NCBI RefSeq assembly: GCF_000373645.1 | Contig: NZ_KB892008.1 | Span: 111,565-175,564 of the forward strand | Direction: 5' to 3' | Source: Streptomyces sp. ATexAB-D23 | GTDB lineage: Bacteria; Actinomycetota; Actinomycetes; Streptomycetales; Streptomycetaceae | Length of the DNA: 64,000 nt | Shown here: positions 1 through 10,463 of the stretch, one piece after another | Layout: each line of letters begins with the position of its first letter | How positions within the stretch are numbered: position 1 is the first letter of the stretch | Program-made: the position numbers and the translations under genes | The notes under the pieces: model-generated | What the model saw: only the letters and a program-made list of their open reading frames with translations | The model's database searches: none | What the model was told of the DNA's origin: nothing

Positions 1-99
1 CAGCTTGTCGAGGAGGTGGGGCGGAACAATGGTGCAGAAGACGGGGTGAAACCCCTGCTGGATGTGAGGCTGCATACACACGACTGTGGCAGTGCGTAA
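1..99 (+). CDS. possible C-terminal tail of a gene cut by the window edge
   Basis: Frame 1 is open from the first base to a TAA and would give a 32-residue tail ending in HTHDCGSA. Third positions are GC-biased in the first dozen codons and mixed afterwards, so coding is only weakly supported. No family can be recognised from so short a piece. The 134 bases between this stop and the leucine leader peptide hold the leuA promoter region and nothing else that I can name. Confidence 0.25.
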   Translation, partial: QLVEEVGRNNGAEDGVKPLLDVRLHTHDCGSA

Positions 100-218
100 G
101 CGCAATGTCACTGGTTGCAACCGGGATTGACGAAATAGAGTGATTGGTCACCGTTGGGTGTTTCAGCCGCTCGATCCCGCATACTGATACGGCACCGACG
201 TCTCGGGCGCCCCTCGGC

Positions 219-224
219 TAGTCT
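219..224 (+). promoter_or_regulatory. predicted -10 element of the leuL-leuA transcript
   Basis: TAGTCT fits an actinobacterial -10 hexamer. Transcription would start about 7 nt later, only a few bases before the leader peptide ATG, as expected for an attenuated leader. No convincing -35 is visible. Confidence 0.4.
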
Positions 225-233
225 CGACGCATC

Positions 234-281
234 ATGCGTTTCGGGCTGCTTCTTCTTAGCTGCCGCGGCGAGGGCCTGTAG
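234..281 (+). CDS. leuL: leu leader peptide (15 aa), attenuation control of leuA
   Basis: This short frame encodes MRFGLLLLSCRGEGL. It contains four consecutive leucine codons (CTG CTT CTT CTT), and CTT is rare in Streptomyces. A leucine-rich peptide just upstream of leuA is the signature of ribosome-mediated transcription attenuation: stalling when charged leucyl-tRNA is scarce would change RNA folding before leuA. Between leader and leuA, GGCCGAC (287-293) can pair with GTCGGCC (329-335), giving one candidate leader structure. Known from the family: leu leader peptides precede leuA in several bacteria. Inferred: the precise antiterminator and terminator folds. Confidence 0.85.
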   Translation: MRFGLLLLSCRGEGL

Positions 282-344
282 TCGTAGGCCGACCCCCTCC
301 CCGCGGAGTCTGGTGTTGCAGTGACACAGTCGGCCGTCCCGTAG

Positions 345-2156
<1,812 letters not shown>

Positions 2157-2192
2157 TCCGGCGCCCGAAAGGGCCGGAGTCGTACGGTCCGT

Positions 2193-2228
2193 GAACCCCG
2201 CCCACCCGCTCGCCGGGGGGCGGGGTTC
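2193..2228 (+). terminator. rho-independent-type hairpin after leuA
   Basis: GAACCCCGCC and GGCGGGGTTC form an inverted repeat 37 bases after the leuA stop. There is no U-tract, which is usual in Streptomyces. Confidence 0.65.
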
Positions 2229-2368
2229 AGCCATCTCCGGACGGTTGTGACAGGCGAGGTGCTGACGGCGCTACGGGGATGTGGTTAACATCACGTTCAC
2301 ACGGCAATGATGCCGAGGGGTACCTCCCGCGACCTTGGGGCCACGGGGGAGTTACGGAGGTGTGCGAC

Positions 2369-3073
2369 GTGCGGTCAGCCCTGGGACAACGCGCCATGAA
2401 GCTGCGTATCTGCGGCACCCGCACGCTGTGGGACGCCGTGGGCGACGGGGAGTTCTTCTGCCCCGGCTGCGGAGGCGACCGCAACTACCGCCGCCTCACC
2501 GGGCGGCGCCGCTTCACCGTGCTCGGCGTGCCGCTGCTGCGGCGCGGCACCGCGGGCCCGGTCGTCGAATGCGCCGCCTGCCACCAGCACTTCGACCCGG
2601 AGGCGCTCGACCACCCCACCACCACCCGGTTCTCCGCGATGCTCAGGGACGCCGTGCACACCGTGACCCTCGGCGTCCTCGCGGCCGGCGGCAGCACCTC
2701 CCGTACGGTCCTGGAGACCGCCGTCGAGACCGTGCGCGGCGCCGGATTCGACGACTGCACGGCGGAACAGCTCGCCACCGTCGTGGAGGTCCTGTCCGCC
2801 GACATCGGCCACGGTTCCGCGTTCGACCCCGCGGCCGAGGCCTGCGGCGCGGCCCTCGCGATCGAACTCCACGAGGCGCTGGAACCCCTCGCCCCGCACC
2901 TCGCCCCCGCCGGACGTGAATCGATTCTGCTCCAGGGCGCGCGGATCGCACTCGCCGACGGGGCGTACAGCCCGGCCGAGCGCGAGGTGCTGACCACGGT
3001 CGGCGGGGCGCTGCGGCTCCGCGCCGAGGACACCGCCCGCCTCCTCGCCGCGGCGGCGCGTACGCCCTCCTGA
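2369..3073 (+). CDS. TerB-like (tellurite-resistance family) protein with N-terminal zinc ribbon
   Basis: The 234-residue protein begins with a zinc ribbon: CPGCGG near residue 30 and CAACHQHF near 70. An all-helical TerB-like domain follows (about 90-230), with an acidic IALADGAYSPAEREVL segment typical of the fold. TerB-type proteins are cytoplasmic metal-binding proteins linked to stress and phage resistance, but the exact role of this one is unknown. I chose the GTG at 2369 because GGAGG lies 8 nt upstream; the frame stays open further upstream without a ribosome site. An ATG nine codons downstream is the alternative start. Confidence 0.75.
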   Translation: MRSALGQRAMKLRICGTRTLWDAVGDGEFFCPGCGGDRNYRRLTGRRRFTVLGVPLLRRGTAGPVVECAACHQHFDPEALDHPTTTRFSAMLRDAVHTVTLGVLAAGGSTSRTVLETAVETVRGAGFDDCTAEQLATVVEVLSADIGHGSAFDPAAEACGAALAIELHEALEPLAPHLAPAGRESILLQGARIALADGAYSPAEREVLTTVGGALRLRAEDTARLLAAAARTPS

Positions 3074-3090
3074 CCTTCGTCCCGCAACCG

Positions 3091-3116
3091 CCCGCTACTC
3101 CCCAGGGAGTAGCGGG
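3091..3116 (+). terminator. perfect 12-bp-stem inverted repeat after the terB-like gene
   Basis: CCCGCTACTCCC and GGGAGTAGCGGG are separated by two bases. It probably terminates the terB-like transcript. It could also be an operator for the exporter gene starting 115 bases downstream. Confidence 0.55.
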
Positions 3117-3231
3117 CGCGCCGCACCCTCCCGGGCAGTAGCCGGGAAGTCGGCCTCCGGCGCGACGAAGTGCCCCCTCCCCGACGGGAGTCTGGACATG
3201 ACCGGACACCCGTACGGAAGGGGGGCCTCCC

Positions 3232-5331
3232 ATGAGGTCCGCAGCACAGGACAGTGGCGGACGGACGCCAACGGTGAGCCGGTGGCGGCTGCTGCCCTGG
3301 GCGGTCGTCGCGCTCTGGGCCGCCGCGATGGCCCTCGCGGGACCGTCGGCGGGCAGACTCGGGGACGTACAGGTCAACCGGGCCGTCGACTACCTCCCGG
3401 CGAGCGCCGACTCCACCCAGGTCGCCAGGATCCAGGACGCCCTGCCCGGCGGCGAGTCCACCGACCTCGTCCTCGTCTACCACCGCGACAGCGGGCTCAC
3501 CGCCGCCGACCGCGCCCTCGCGGACCGGCAGACCGCCGAGGTGGCCGCCGGACACACCCTCGGCGCACCCCCGCGCGCCGTCCCGTCGAAGGACGGCACC
3601 ACGCTGATGTACCCGGTCTCCACGACCGAGCCCGGACAGGACGACGAGGCCCGCACCGCGCTGGTCGACGACGTGCGCGAGACCGTCCGGGGCGGTGACG
3701 GGCTGTCCGTCGCGGTCGGCGGGCCCGGGGCGCTGACCGTGGATGCCCAGAAGGTCTACGGCTCGCTCGGCGGACCGCTGCTCTACACGACTGTCGCGGT
3801 CGTCGCGGTCCTGCTGATCCTCATCTACCGCAGCCCGCTGCTGTGGCTGGTGCCGCTCGGCGTCGCCGGCGTCGCCGACGCCCTGTCGATGGGAGTCGTC
3901 CACGCCCTCAACCGGGCCTTCGACGTCACCGTCACCGGCCAGAGTTCCGCCGTGATGACCATCCTCGTCTTCGGCGCGGGCACCGACTACGCCCTGCTGC
4001 TCGTCTCCCGCTACCGCGAGGAACTGACCCGCGCCGAACGCCCCCACGAGGCGATGGCGGCGGCGCTGCGCGGCTGCGGGCCCGCGGTCCTCGCCTCCTC
4101 CGGGACCGTCGCGGCGGGCCTGCTGTGCCTGCTGGCCGCCGATCTGAGCAGCAGCCGGGGGATGGGCCCCATCGCCGCCGTCGGCGTGCTGTGCGCGCTC
4201 CTGGCGATGCTGACGCTGCTGCCGGCCGTCCTCGTCCTGCTGGGCCGCCGGGTGTTCTGGCCGCTCGTGCCCGTGTACGGCTCCGAGCCGCGCCGCCGCC
4301 GCTCGCTGTTCGCCGCCATGGGCGGCTCCGCCGGGAGCCGGCCCGTCGCCGTCCTCGTCACCGGCGGGGTCCTGCTGGGCGCGCTGTCGCTCGGGGTCCT
4401 CCACCTGCCCGGCGACCTCAAACAGGAGGACTCCTTCACCACGAAGCCGGACTCGGTCGCGGCCATGGCGACCCTCGCCGACGCCTACCCCGGCCGCTCC
4501 AGCCAGCCGATCGCCGTGACCACCCGCACCGAACGGGCCGCCGAGACGCTCGCGCAGGTCCGGGCCACCGAGGGCGTCGCCGCCGCCGAGCGGGGCCGCA
4601 GCGGCGGCGGCTGGACCGAGCTGTCCGTCACCGCCGCTGCCGCCCCCGAGTCCGCCGGCGAGAAGGCCACCGTCCTGGCCCTGCGCGAACGGCTGCGCGG
4701 CAGCCACGTCGGCGGGCCGGGCGCCCAGCAGATGGACCTGGAGACGGCAGGCACCCGGGACCTGAGGGTCGTCGTCCCGCTCGTCCTGCTCTCCGTCCTG
4801 CTCATCCTGATCGCCCTGCTGCGCAGCCTCGTCGCACCCCTGCTGCTCGTCGCCGCCGTCGTCGCGGTCTGGGGCGCCTCCCTCGGCATCGGCGGACTCC
4901 TCTTCGAACCGCTCCTCGGGCTCAAGGGCACCGACCCCGGACTGCCCCTGCTCTCCTTCGTCTTCCTGGTTGCCCTCGGCGTCGACTACGGCATCTTCCT
5001 GATGCACCGGGTCCGCGAAGAGGCCCGGCGCGGCGCCGAGCCCACCGAGGCCGCGCTCACCGCCCTGCGCACCACCGGCGGGGTCATCGCGTCGGCCGGG
5101 CTCGTCCTCGCCGCCACCTTCGCCGTACTGACGAACATGCCGCTGGCCGGCCTGGTGGAAATGGGCTTCGTGATCGCCGTCGGCGTCCTCCTGGACACCT
5201 TCCTCGTCCGCACCTACCTGGTGACATCGGCGAGCGTGGCCCTGCAACGGAGGATCTGGTGGCCGGGCGCGCTCAGCCGCACCCCCGAAGCGCCCGCACC
5301 CCGCGCACCGGAACCCGTCGAAGCCCCCTGA
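3232..5331 (+). CDS. MMPL/RND-family membrane transporter
   Basis: The 699-residue integral membrane protein has the duplicated RND layout: TM1 (about 15-35), an extracellular domain, TM2-6 (about 185-340), a short linker, TM7, a second extracellular domain, and TM8-12 (about 510-670). The conserved GAGTDYALLLVSRYREEL segment in the first half and VALGVDYGIFLMHRVREE in the second are MMPL signatures; their Asp-Tyr pairs are the proton relay. MMPL proteins export lipids, siderophores or toxic compounds; the substrate here is unknown. The two-component genes immediately downstream on the same strand may regulate it. Confidence 0.92.
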   Translation: MRSAAQDSGGRTPTVSRWRLLPWAVVALWAAAMALAGPSAGRLGDVQVNRAVDYLPASADSTQVARIQDALPGGESTDLVLVYHRDSGLTAADRALADRQTAEVAAGHTLGAPPRAVPSKDGTTLMYPVSTTEPGQDDEARTALVDDVRETVRGGDGLSVAVGGPGALTVDAQKVYGSLGGPLLYTTVAVVAVLLILIYRSPLLWLVPLGVAGVADALSMGVVHALNRAFDVTVTGQSSAVMTILVFGAGTDYALLLVSRYREELTRAERPHEAMAAALRGCGPAVLASSGTVAAGLLCLLAADLSSSRGMGPIAAVGVLCALLAMLTLLPAVLVLLGRRVFWPLVPVYGSEPRRRRSLFAAMGGSAGSRPVAVLVTGGVLLGALSLGVLHLPGDLKQEDSFTTKPDSVAAMATLADAYPGRSSQPIAVTTRTERAAETLAQVRATEGVAAAERGRSGGGWTELSVTAAAAPESAGEKATVLALRERLRGSHVGGPGAQQMDLETAGTRDLRVVVPLVLLSVLLILIALLRSLVAPLLLVAAVVAVWGASLGIGGLLFEPLLGLKGTDPGLPLLSFVFLVALGVDYGIFLMHRVREEARRGAEPTEAALTALRTTGGVIASAGLVLAATFAVLTNMPLAGLVEMGFVIAVGVLLDTFLVRTYLVTSASVALQRRIWWPGALSRTPEAPAPRAPEPVEAP

Positions 5332-5363
5332 CAGCGGTCCGCCCCGTACCGGAGGATGGCGAC

Positions 5364-6674
5364 GTGCCCCCAGCCCCAGCCCCAGCCCCGAGCCGCCGTG
5401 ACCGCGTCCTGGCGGTCGTCAACCGCGACCCCATGCGGGCGCCGCACCGCGAGCGCAACGACGCCCTGATCGCCGCGGGTGCCGGAGCGCTCTCCGCGGG
5501 CCTCGCGCTGTCCGCCGGCGGCGCCCACACGCTCGGGGCGGCGGGGTGGGCCCTGCTGCTGGGCAGCGCCGTACCGCTCGCCTGGCGGCGGCGGAGCCCC
5601 GTGCCGGCCCTGCTCGCCATGGTGCCGCTGCTGGCGCTCTACCACGGCGGCGACAACCTCCACTCCGCCCCGATGCCGCAGACCTGGATCGCGCTCTACA
5701 CGGTGGCCGTGACCGGCCGCCCGCTGCGCACCCTGCTCGTCGGTATCGGCGTCACCTCCGTGATGGTGACGGTGGTGCTCGCGCTCAGCGCGCACGACGG
5801 GCTCGAACTGCTGCGGATCTCCGGGTGGATCGTCGCGGTGCTGTTCTGCGGGGTGGACGTGCGCATCTACCGCCAGTACGTCGCCTCGGTGCTGGAGCGC
5901 GCCGAACGCGCCGAACGGACCAGGGAGGAGGAGGCCGGGCGGCGGGTCGCCGAGGAGCGGCTGAGGATCGCCCGCGATCTGCACGACCTCCTCGCGCACA
6001 GCATCACCCTCATCGGGGTGCAGACATCGGTCGCCTCGCACATCCTGACCGTCGACCCGGACCGGCTGGACCGGCAGGCGGTGGCCGCGTCGCTGGACGA
6101 CATAGCCGAGACCTGCCGGGAGGCCAGGGCGGAGCTCCGGACCACCCTCCAGGTGCTGCGCGGCACCGGGCAGGAGGGCGGGGACGGTACGGACCCGGAG
6201 GGCCCCCTGCCCGACCTGGCCGCCCTGCCCGGCCTCGTACGGGCCGCCGAGGCGGCCGGGGCGCGCGTCGGCCTCCAGGTCCGGCTCCCGCCCGGCCGCC
6301 TCGCCCCGGCGATCGGAGCCGCCGCCTACCGGATCATCCAGGAGTCCCTGACGAACGCGGTACGGCACGCGGGCGCCGGGGTCCGCGTCCGCGTCGTCGT
6401 GGAGCCCGCCGCCGGGGCACTGCGGGTCACCGTCACCGACGACGGCACCGGTCCGGTGGACGACGGCTCCGCACCGGGGTTCGGGATCCTCGGAATGCGG
6501 GAACGCGCCCGCAGCACCGGGGGCACCCTGAGCGCGGGACCCCGCCCCGGCGGCGGCTTCGAGGTCGCGGCCCTGCTGCCGTTCCCGCCCCCGCCCGAGA
6601 AGAATCAGGCACGACACCTCCCCGCGCACACACATGAACACGCACCGGAACGGGAAGCGGAGACCACCTCATGA
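5364..6674 (+). CDS. NarL-type sensor histidine kinase (HisKA_3)
   Basis: The 436-residue kinase has several N-terminal transmembrane helices (about 35-165) with no large extracellular loop. A short coiled coil (173-200) follows, then a HisKA_3 dimerisation domain with the phospho-acceptor His207 in RIARDLHDLLAHS. A HATPase_c domain ends the protein (N-box ESLTNAVRHA near 325, G-box GFGILGM near 375). GTG was chosen because GGAGG lies 8 nt upstream; the frame is open far upstream only as a shadow of the MMPL gene. The stop overlaps the regulator start as ATGA. The signal sensed is unknown; few extracellular residues suggest a membrane or envelope cue. Confidence 0.93.
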   Translation: MPPAPAPAPSRRDRVLAVVNRDPMRAPHRERNDALIAAGAGALSAGLALSAGGAHTLGAAGWALLLGSAVPLAWRRRSPVPALLAMVPLLALYHGGDNLHSAPMPQTWIALYTVAVTGRPLRTLLVGIGVTSVMVTVVLALSAHDGLELLRISGWIVAVLFCGVDVRIYRQYVASVLERAERAERTREEEAGRRVAEERLRIARDLHDLLAHSITLIGVQTSVASHILTVDPDRLDRQAVAASLDDIAETCREARAELRTTLQVLRGTGQEGGDGTDPEGPLPDLAALPGLVRAAEAAGARVGLQVRLPPGRLAPAIGAAAYRIIQESLTNAVRHAGAGVRVRVVVEPAAGALRVTVTDDGTGPVDDGSAPGFGILGMRERARSTGGTLSAGPRPGGGFEVAALLPFPPPPEKNQARHLPAHTHEHAPEREAETTS

Positions 6675-7354
6675 TCCGGGTACTGCTCGCGGACGACCAG
6701 ACGCTCGTGCGGGCGGCGTTCGCCATGCTCGTCGGCTCCGACCCGGAGATGGAGGTGGTCGGGGAGGCCGCCACCGGCCTGGAAGCGGTCGAGCTCGCCC
6801 GCTCGGCGCGCGCCGACCTCGTCGTCATGGACATCCGGATGCCCGAACTCGACGGCATCGGGGCGACCCGGCTCATCGCCGCCGACGAGGACCTGGCCGG
6901 GGTGAAGGTGCTGGTCCTGACCACCTACGACACCGACGACCACATCGTCGAAGCGCTGCGCGCCGGCGCCTCCGGCTTCCTGGTCAAGGACACCCGGCCC
7001 GCCGACCTGCTCGCCGCGATCAGGACCGTGGCGGCGGGCGAATCGCTGCTCTCGCCCGGCCCGACCGCCCGCCTCATCGCCCGGGTGCTCAGCGCCCCAC
7101 GGGCCCCCACCGGTCCGGGGCCCGGCGCCCTGGCCATGCTCTCCGAGCGCGAACGCCAGGTCCTCGCCCTGGTCGCGCGCGGCCTCAACAACACCGGGAT
7201 CGCGGAGAGCCTCGGCCTCAGCCCGCTCACCGCCAAGACCCACGTCAGCCGGATCATGGGCAAGCTGCGCGCCCGGGACCGCGCCCAGCTGGTGATCGCC
7301 GCCTATGAATCGGGGCTGGTCGTGCCCGCGGGCGGCGGCGCCGGCGGAAGCTGA
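6671..7354 (+). CDS. NarL/LuxR-family response regulator
   Basis: The 227-residue partner of the upstream kinase is translated through a 4-base ATGA overlap. The receiver domain (1-120) shows the acidic pair D8 and D9, phospho-acceptor Asp54 in VVMDIRMPELDG, a Thr-Thr near 84 and Lys near 104. The C-terminal LuxR helix-turn-helix (about 158-215) reads LSERERQVLALVARGLNN followed by TAKTHVSRIMGKL. It presumably controls the adjacent MMPL exporter, which is inferred only from position. Confidence 0.95.
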   Translation: MIRVLLADDQTLVRAAFAMLVGSDPEMEVVGEAATGLEAVELARSARADLVVMDIRMPELDGIGATRLIAADEDLAGVKVLVLTTYDTDDHIVEALRAGASGFLVKDTRPADLLAAIRTVAAGESLLSPGPTARLIARVLSAPRAPTGPGPGALAMLSERERQVLALVARGLNNTGIAESLGLSPLTAKTHVSRIMGKLRARDRAQLVIAAYESGLVVPAGGGAGGS

Positions 7355-7412
7355 GCGGACCGGGTCGCGGGGGCGGGCCCGGCGCGCCGGCCGCGTACCG
7401 GACAATGGACGC

Positions 7413-8159
7413 ATGAGCTTGTTCCGGGACGACGGCGTGGTGCTGCGCACGCAGAAGCTGGGCGAGGCCGACCGGATCATCACGATACTGACCCGGGGCC
7501 ACGGCCGGGTGCGGGCCGTCGCGCGCGGTGTGCGCCGCACCAAGTCCAAGTTCGGGGCCCGGCTGGAGCCGTTCTCCCATGTGGACGTGCAGTTCTTCGC
7601 ACGCGGCAGCGAACTGGTCGGGCGCGGGCTGCCGCTCTGCACCCAGAGCGAGACGATCGCCCCGTACGGCGGCGGGATCGTCACCGACTACGGGCGCTAC
7701 ACCGCGGGCACCGCGATGCTGGAGACCGCCGAGCGCTTCACCGACCACGAGGGCGAACCCGCGGTCCAGCAGTACCTGCTGCTGGTGGGCGGGCTGCGCA
7801 CCCTGGCCCGGGGCGAGCACCAGCCGCATCTGATCCTGGACGCCTTCCTGCTGCGTTCCCTCGCCGTCAACGGCTACGCCCCGAGCTTCGTCGACTGCGC
7901 CCGCTGCGGGCTGCCGGGACCGAACCGCTTCTTCTCCGTCGCGGCGGGCGGCGTCGTATGCGGCGACTGCCGGGTGCCCGGCAGCGTCGTACCCTCGGCT
8001 GAGGCCGTCGCCCTGCTGAGCGCCCTGCTCACCGGCGACTGGGAGACGGCGGACGCGTGCGAGGCGCGTCACGCCAGGGAGGGGAGCGGGCTGGTGTCCG
8101 CGTATCTGCACTGGCATCTGGAGCGCGGGCTGCGTTCGCTGCGGTACGTGGAAAAGTGA
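7413..8159 (+). CDS. recO: DNA repair protein RecO
   Basis: RecO anneals complementary strands and, with RecR, loads RecA on SSB-coated DNA in the RecF recombination pathway. The 248-residue protein has the N-terminal OB-fold (about 1-80; FRDDGVVLRTQKLGEAD) and a helical C-terminal domain with a zinc site formed by Cys162, Cys165, Cys183 and Cys186. The ATG at 7413 matches the usual RecO N-terminus; the open frame upstream is discarded. It lies 21 bases before uppS, so the two are probably co-transcribed, a common actinobacterial arrangement. Confidence 0.96.
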   Translation: MSLFRDDGVVLRTQKLGEADRIITILTRGHGRVRAVARGVRRTKSKFGARLEPFSHVDVQFFARGSELVGRGLPLCTQSETIAPYGGGIVTDYGRYTAGTAMLETAERFTDHEGEPAVQQYLLLVGGLRTLARGEHQPHLILDAFLLRSLAVNGYAPSFVDCARCGLPGPNRFFSVAAGGVVCGDCRVPGSVVPSAEAVALLSALLTGDWETADACEARHAREGSGLVSAYLHWHLERGLRSLRYVEK

Positions 8160-8180
8160 CACAGGGAGACTGAGAAGCTC

Positions 8181-8999
8181 ATGGCAGTACGCGGGATGCT
8201 CGGCGGCCGTAACCGGCGCGACCACAAGACCCCGGAGCCGCACCCGTCCGGTGCCGTGCCCCCGAAGATCCCCGGTGAGCTGGTGCCCAAGCACGTCGCC
8301 ATCGTGATGGACGGCAACGGCCGCTGGGCGAAGGAGCGCGGTCTGCCGCGCACCGAGGGACACAAGGTCGGCGAGGGCGTCGTCATGGACGTGCTCAAGG
8401 GCTGCATCGAGATGGGCGTCAAGAACCTCTCGCTGTACGCCTTCTCCACGGAGAACTGGAAGCGGTCACCGGAAGAGGTGAAGTTCCTCATGAACTTCAA
8501 CCGGGACGTCATCCGCCGCCGCCGTGACGAGATGGACGAGCTGGGCATCCGGATCCGCTGGGTGGGCCGCATGCCCAAGCTGTGGAAGTCCGTCGTCCAG
8601 GAGCTTCAGGTCGCCCAGGAGCAGACCAAGGACAACGACCGCATGACGCTGTACTTCTGCGTCAACTACGGCGGCCGGGCCGAGATCGCGGACGCCGCGC
8701 AGCGGATCGCGCAGGACGTCGCCGCCGGGCGGCTCGACCCGTCGAAGGTCAACGAGAAGACGTTCGCGAAGTACATCTACTACCCGGACATGCCGGACGT
8801 CGACCTGTTCGTGCGGCCCAGCGGTGAGCAGCGCACATCGAACTACCTGATCTGGCAGAGCGCGTACGCCGAGATGGTCTTCCAGGATGTGCTGTGGCCG
8901 GACTTCGACCGCCGCGATCTGTGGCGGGCCTGCCTGGAATTCGCCCAGCGGGACCGCCGGTTCGGCGGCGCCGAAGAGGTCGCGGCCTCCGGCAGCTGA
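8181..8999 (+). CDS. uppS: isoprenyl transferase (polyprenyl diphosphate synthase, cis type)
   Basis: It elongates farnesyl or geranyl diphosphate with isopentenyl diphosphate in cis configuration to make the lipid carrier for peptidoglycan. The 272-residue protein contains the hallmark [17 protein letters not shown] with catalytic Asp44, then [13 protein letters not shown] and, near the C-terminus, the [15 protein letters not shown] and AYAEMVF motifs. A GGGAGACTGAGAAG stretch precedes the ATG. It converges on zur across a long palindrome. Confidence 0.96.
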   Translation: MAVRGMLGGRNRRDHKTPEPHPSGAVPPKIPGELVPKHVAIVMDGNGRWAKERGLPRTEGHKVGEGVVMDVLKGCIEMGVKNLSLYAFSTENWKRSPEEVKFLMNFNRDVIRRRRDEMDELGIRIRWVGRMPKLWKSVVQELQVAQEQTKDNDRMTLYFCVNYGGRAEIADAAQRIAQDVAAGRLDPSKVNEKTFAKYIYYPDMPDVDLFVRPSGEQRTSNYLIWQSAYAEMVFQDVLWPDFDRRDLWRACLEFAQRDRRFGGAEEVAASGS

Positions 9000-9003
9000 G
9001 CAG

Positions 9004-9049
9004 CGGGCCCGGCGGGGGCGTACCACGCTGTACGCCCCCGCCGGGCCCG
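9004..9049. terminator. bidirectional terminator between uppS and zur
   Basis: A perfect 19-bp stem (9004-9022 with 9031-9049) with an 8-base loop starts 4 bases after the uppS stop and ends 7 bases before the zur stop, so it can serve both convergent transcripts. Confidence 0.8.
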
Positions 9050-9056
9050 GATCACT

Positions 9057-9491
9057 TCACTTCTCGTTGCTCGCGCAGTCCGCGCAGGTGCCGAAGACCT
9101 CGACGGTGTGCGCCACGTTCACGAAGCCGTGCTGCGCCGCGATGGTCTCCGCCCACTGCTCGACCACCGGCCCCTCGACCTCGACCGCCTTGCCGCACAT
9201 CCGGCAGACCAGATGGTGGTGGTGGTCGCCGGTCGAGCAGCGGCGGTAGACGGACTCGCCCTCCGTGGTGCGCAGGACGTCGACCTCGCCCGCGTCGGCG
9301 AGGGACTGCAGGGTGCGGTAGACCGTTGTCAGGCCGACCGAGTCCCCGCGGTGCTTGAGGACGTCGTGCAGCTCCTGGGCGCTGCGGAACTCGTCCACCT
9401 CGTCGAGCGCCGCCGCCACGGCCGCCCGCTGCCGGGTCGACCGGCCACGGACCGGAGCCGCGTTCGTACCACTGATCGGCGCCGTCGCCAC
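9057..9491 (-). CDS. zur: zinc uptake regulator Zur (Fur family)
   Basis: This 144-residue Fur-family repressor has a winged helix (about 15-85, including GLTTVYRTLQSLADAGEV) and a dimerisation domain with the structural zinc cysteines Cys96, Cys99, Cys136 and Cys139. A GDHHHHLVC stretch belongs to the metal-sensing site. The GTG start has GAGGAGG 5 nt upstream; an ATG 18 codons further up is less likely. It is the last gene of the znuA-znuC-znuB-zur transcription unit, 76 bases after znuB. It is identified as Zur rather than Fur by this operon and by the Zur-like boxes at znuA. Confidence 0.93.
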   Translation of the reverse strand: MATAPISGTNAAPVRGRSTRQRAAVAAALDEVDEFRSAQELHDVLKHRGDSVGLTTVYRTLQSLADAGEVDVLRTTEGESVYRRCSTGDHHHHLVCRMCGKAVEVEGPVVEQWAETIAAQHGFVNVAHTVEVFGTCADCASNEK

Positions 9492-9567
9492 AGGAGCCTC
9501 CTCGTGTCGCCCGTACATCTGTCGGGCCATTGTGCCAGCCCGCACCCCGCCGGAGGGGCCCCGGCGG

Positions 9568-10461
9568 TCAGACGCCGACGTCGTCCGGTGCCGGGCGGGC
9601 GGCCGGTACCTCCAGGGTGCACCGTTCCGCCGCCGTCTCGCTGCGCCGGGCCCGGCCGCGGGCCAGTGGGGCGGCGAGCACGGTGAGGGCGACGAAGACC
9701 CCGATCGCGAGCAGCACGATCGTCGCGCCGGGCGGGACGTCCTGGTAGTACGAGGTCACGGTGCCGGCCAGGGTGACGCCGACCCCGATGAGGACGGAGA
9801 GCACGAACGTCACCTTGAAGGACCGGGTGATCTGCTGCGCGGCGGCGACCGGGACGACCATGAGGGCGCTGACCAGGAGCAGCCCGACGACCCGCATAGC
9901 GACGGTGACGGTGACCGCGGCGGTGACCGCGATCAGCAGGTTCAGCACGCGCACCGGCAGACCGGTCACCCGGGCGAACTCCTCGTCCTGGCTGACGGCG
10001 AACAGCTGCCGCCGCAGCCCCACGGTCACCAGCAGGACGAACGCGGCGAGCAGCGAGATCGCGGTGATGTCCTCGGAGGAGACCGTGGACAGCGAGCCGA
10101 AGAGGTACGAGGTGAGGTTGGCGTTCGAGCCGGTGTCGGAGAGGTTGATCAGCAGGACACCGCCCGCCATGCCGCCGTAGAAGAGCATGGCCAGCGCGAT
10201 GTCGCCGCGGGTGCGGCCGTACCAGCGGATCAGCTCCATGACGACCGCGCCCGCGACGGCGACGGCCGTGGCCATCCAGACCGGGCTGGTGGAGAGCAGG
10301 AAGCCGAGGCCGACGCCGGTCATGGCGATGTGCCCGATGCCGTCGCCCATCAGGGCCTGCCGGCGCTGCACCAGGTAGATGCCGACGGCGGGCGCGATGA
10401 CGCCGACCAGCACGGCGGCGAGCAGGGCCCGCTGCATGAAGGGGGGTTCGAGGAATTCCAT
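9568..10461 (-). CDS. znuB: zinc ABC transporter permease ZnuB
   Basis: The 297-residue ABC-3 family permease has about eight membrane segments beginning at residue 10. The ALMGDGIGHIAMTGVGLGFLL segment typical of Mn/Zn permeases is near residue 35. The C-terminal ~30 residues are polar and cytoplasmic. Its ATG begins two bases after the znuC stop, so translation is probably coupled. Confidence 0.95.
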   Translation of the reverse strand: MEFLEPPFMQRALLAAVLVGVIAPAVGIYLVQRRQALMGDGIGHIAMTGVGLGFLLSTSPVWMATAVAVAGAVVMELIRWYGRTRGDIALAMLFYGGMAGGVLLINLSDTGSNANLTSYLFGSLSTVSSEDITAISLLAAFVLLVTVGLRRQLFAVSQDEEFARVTGLPVRVLNLLIAVTAAVTVTVAMRVVGLLLVSALMVVPVAAAQQITRSFKVTFVLSVLIGVGVTLAGTVTSYYQDVPPGATIVLLAIGVFVALTVLAAPLARGRARRSETAAERCTLEVPAARPAPDDVGV

Positions 10462-10463
10462 GA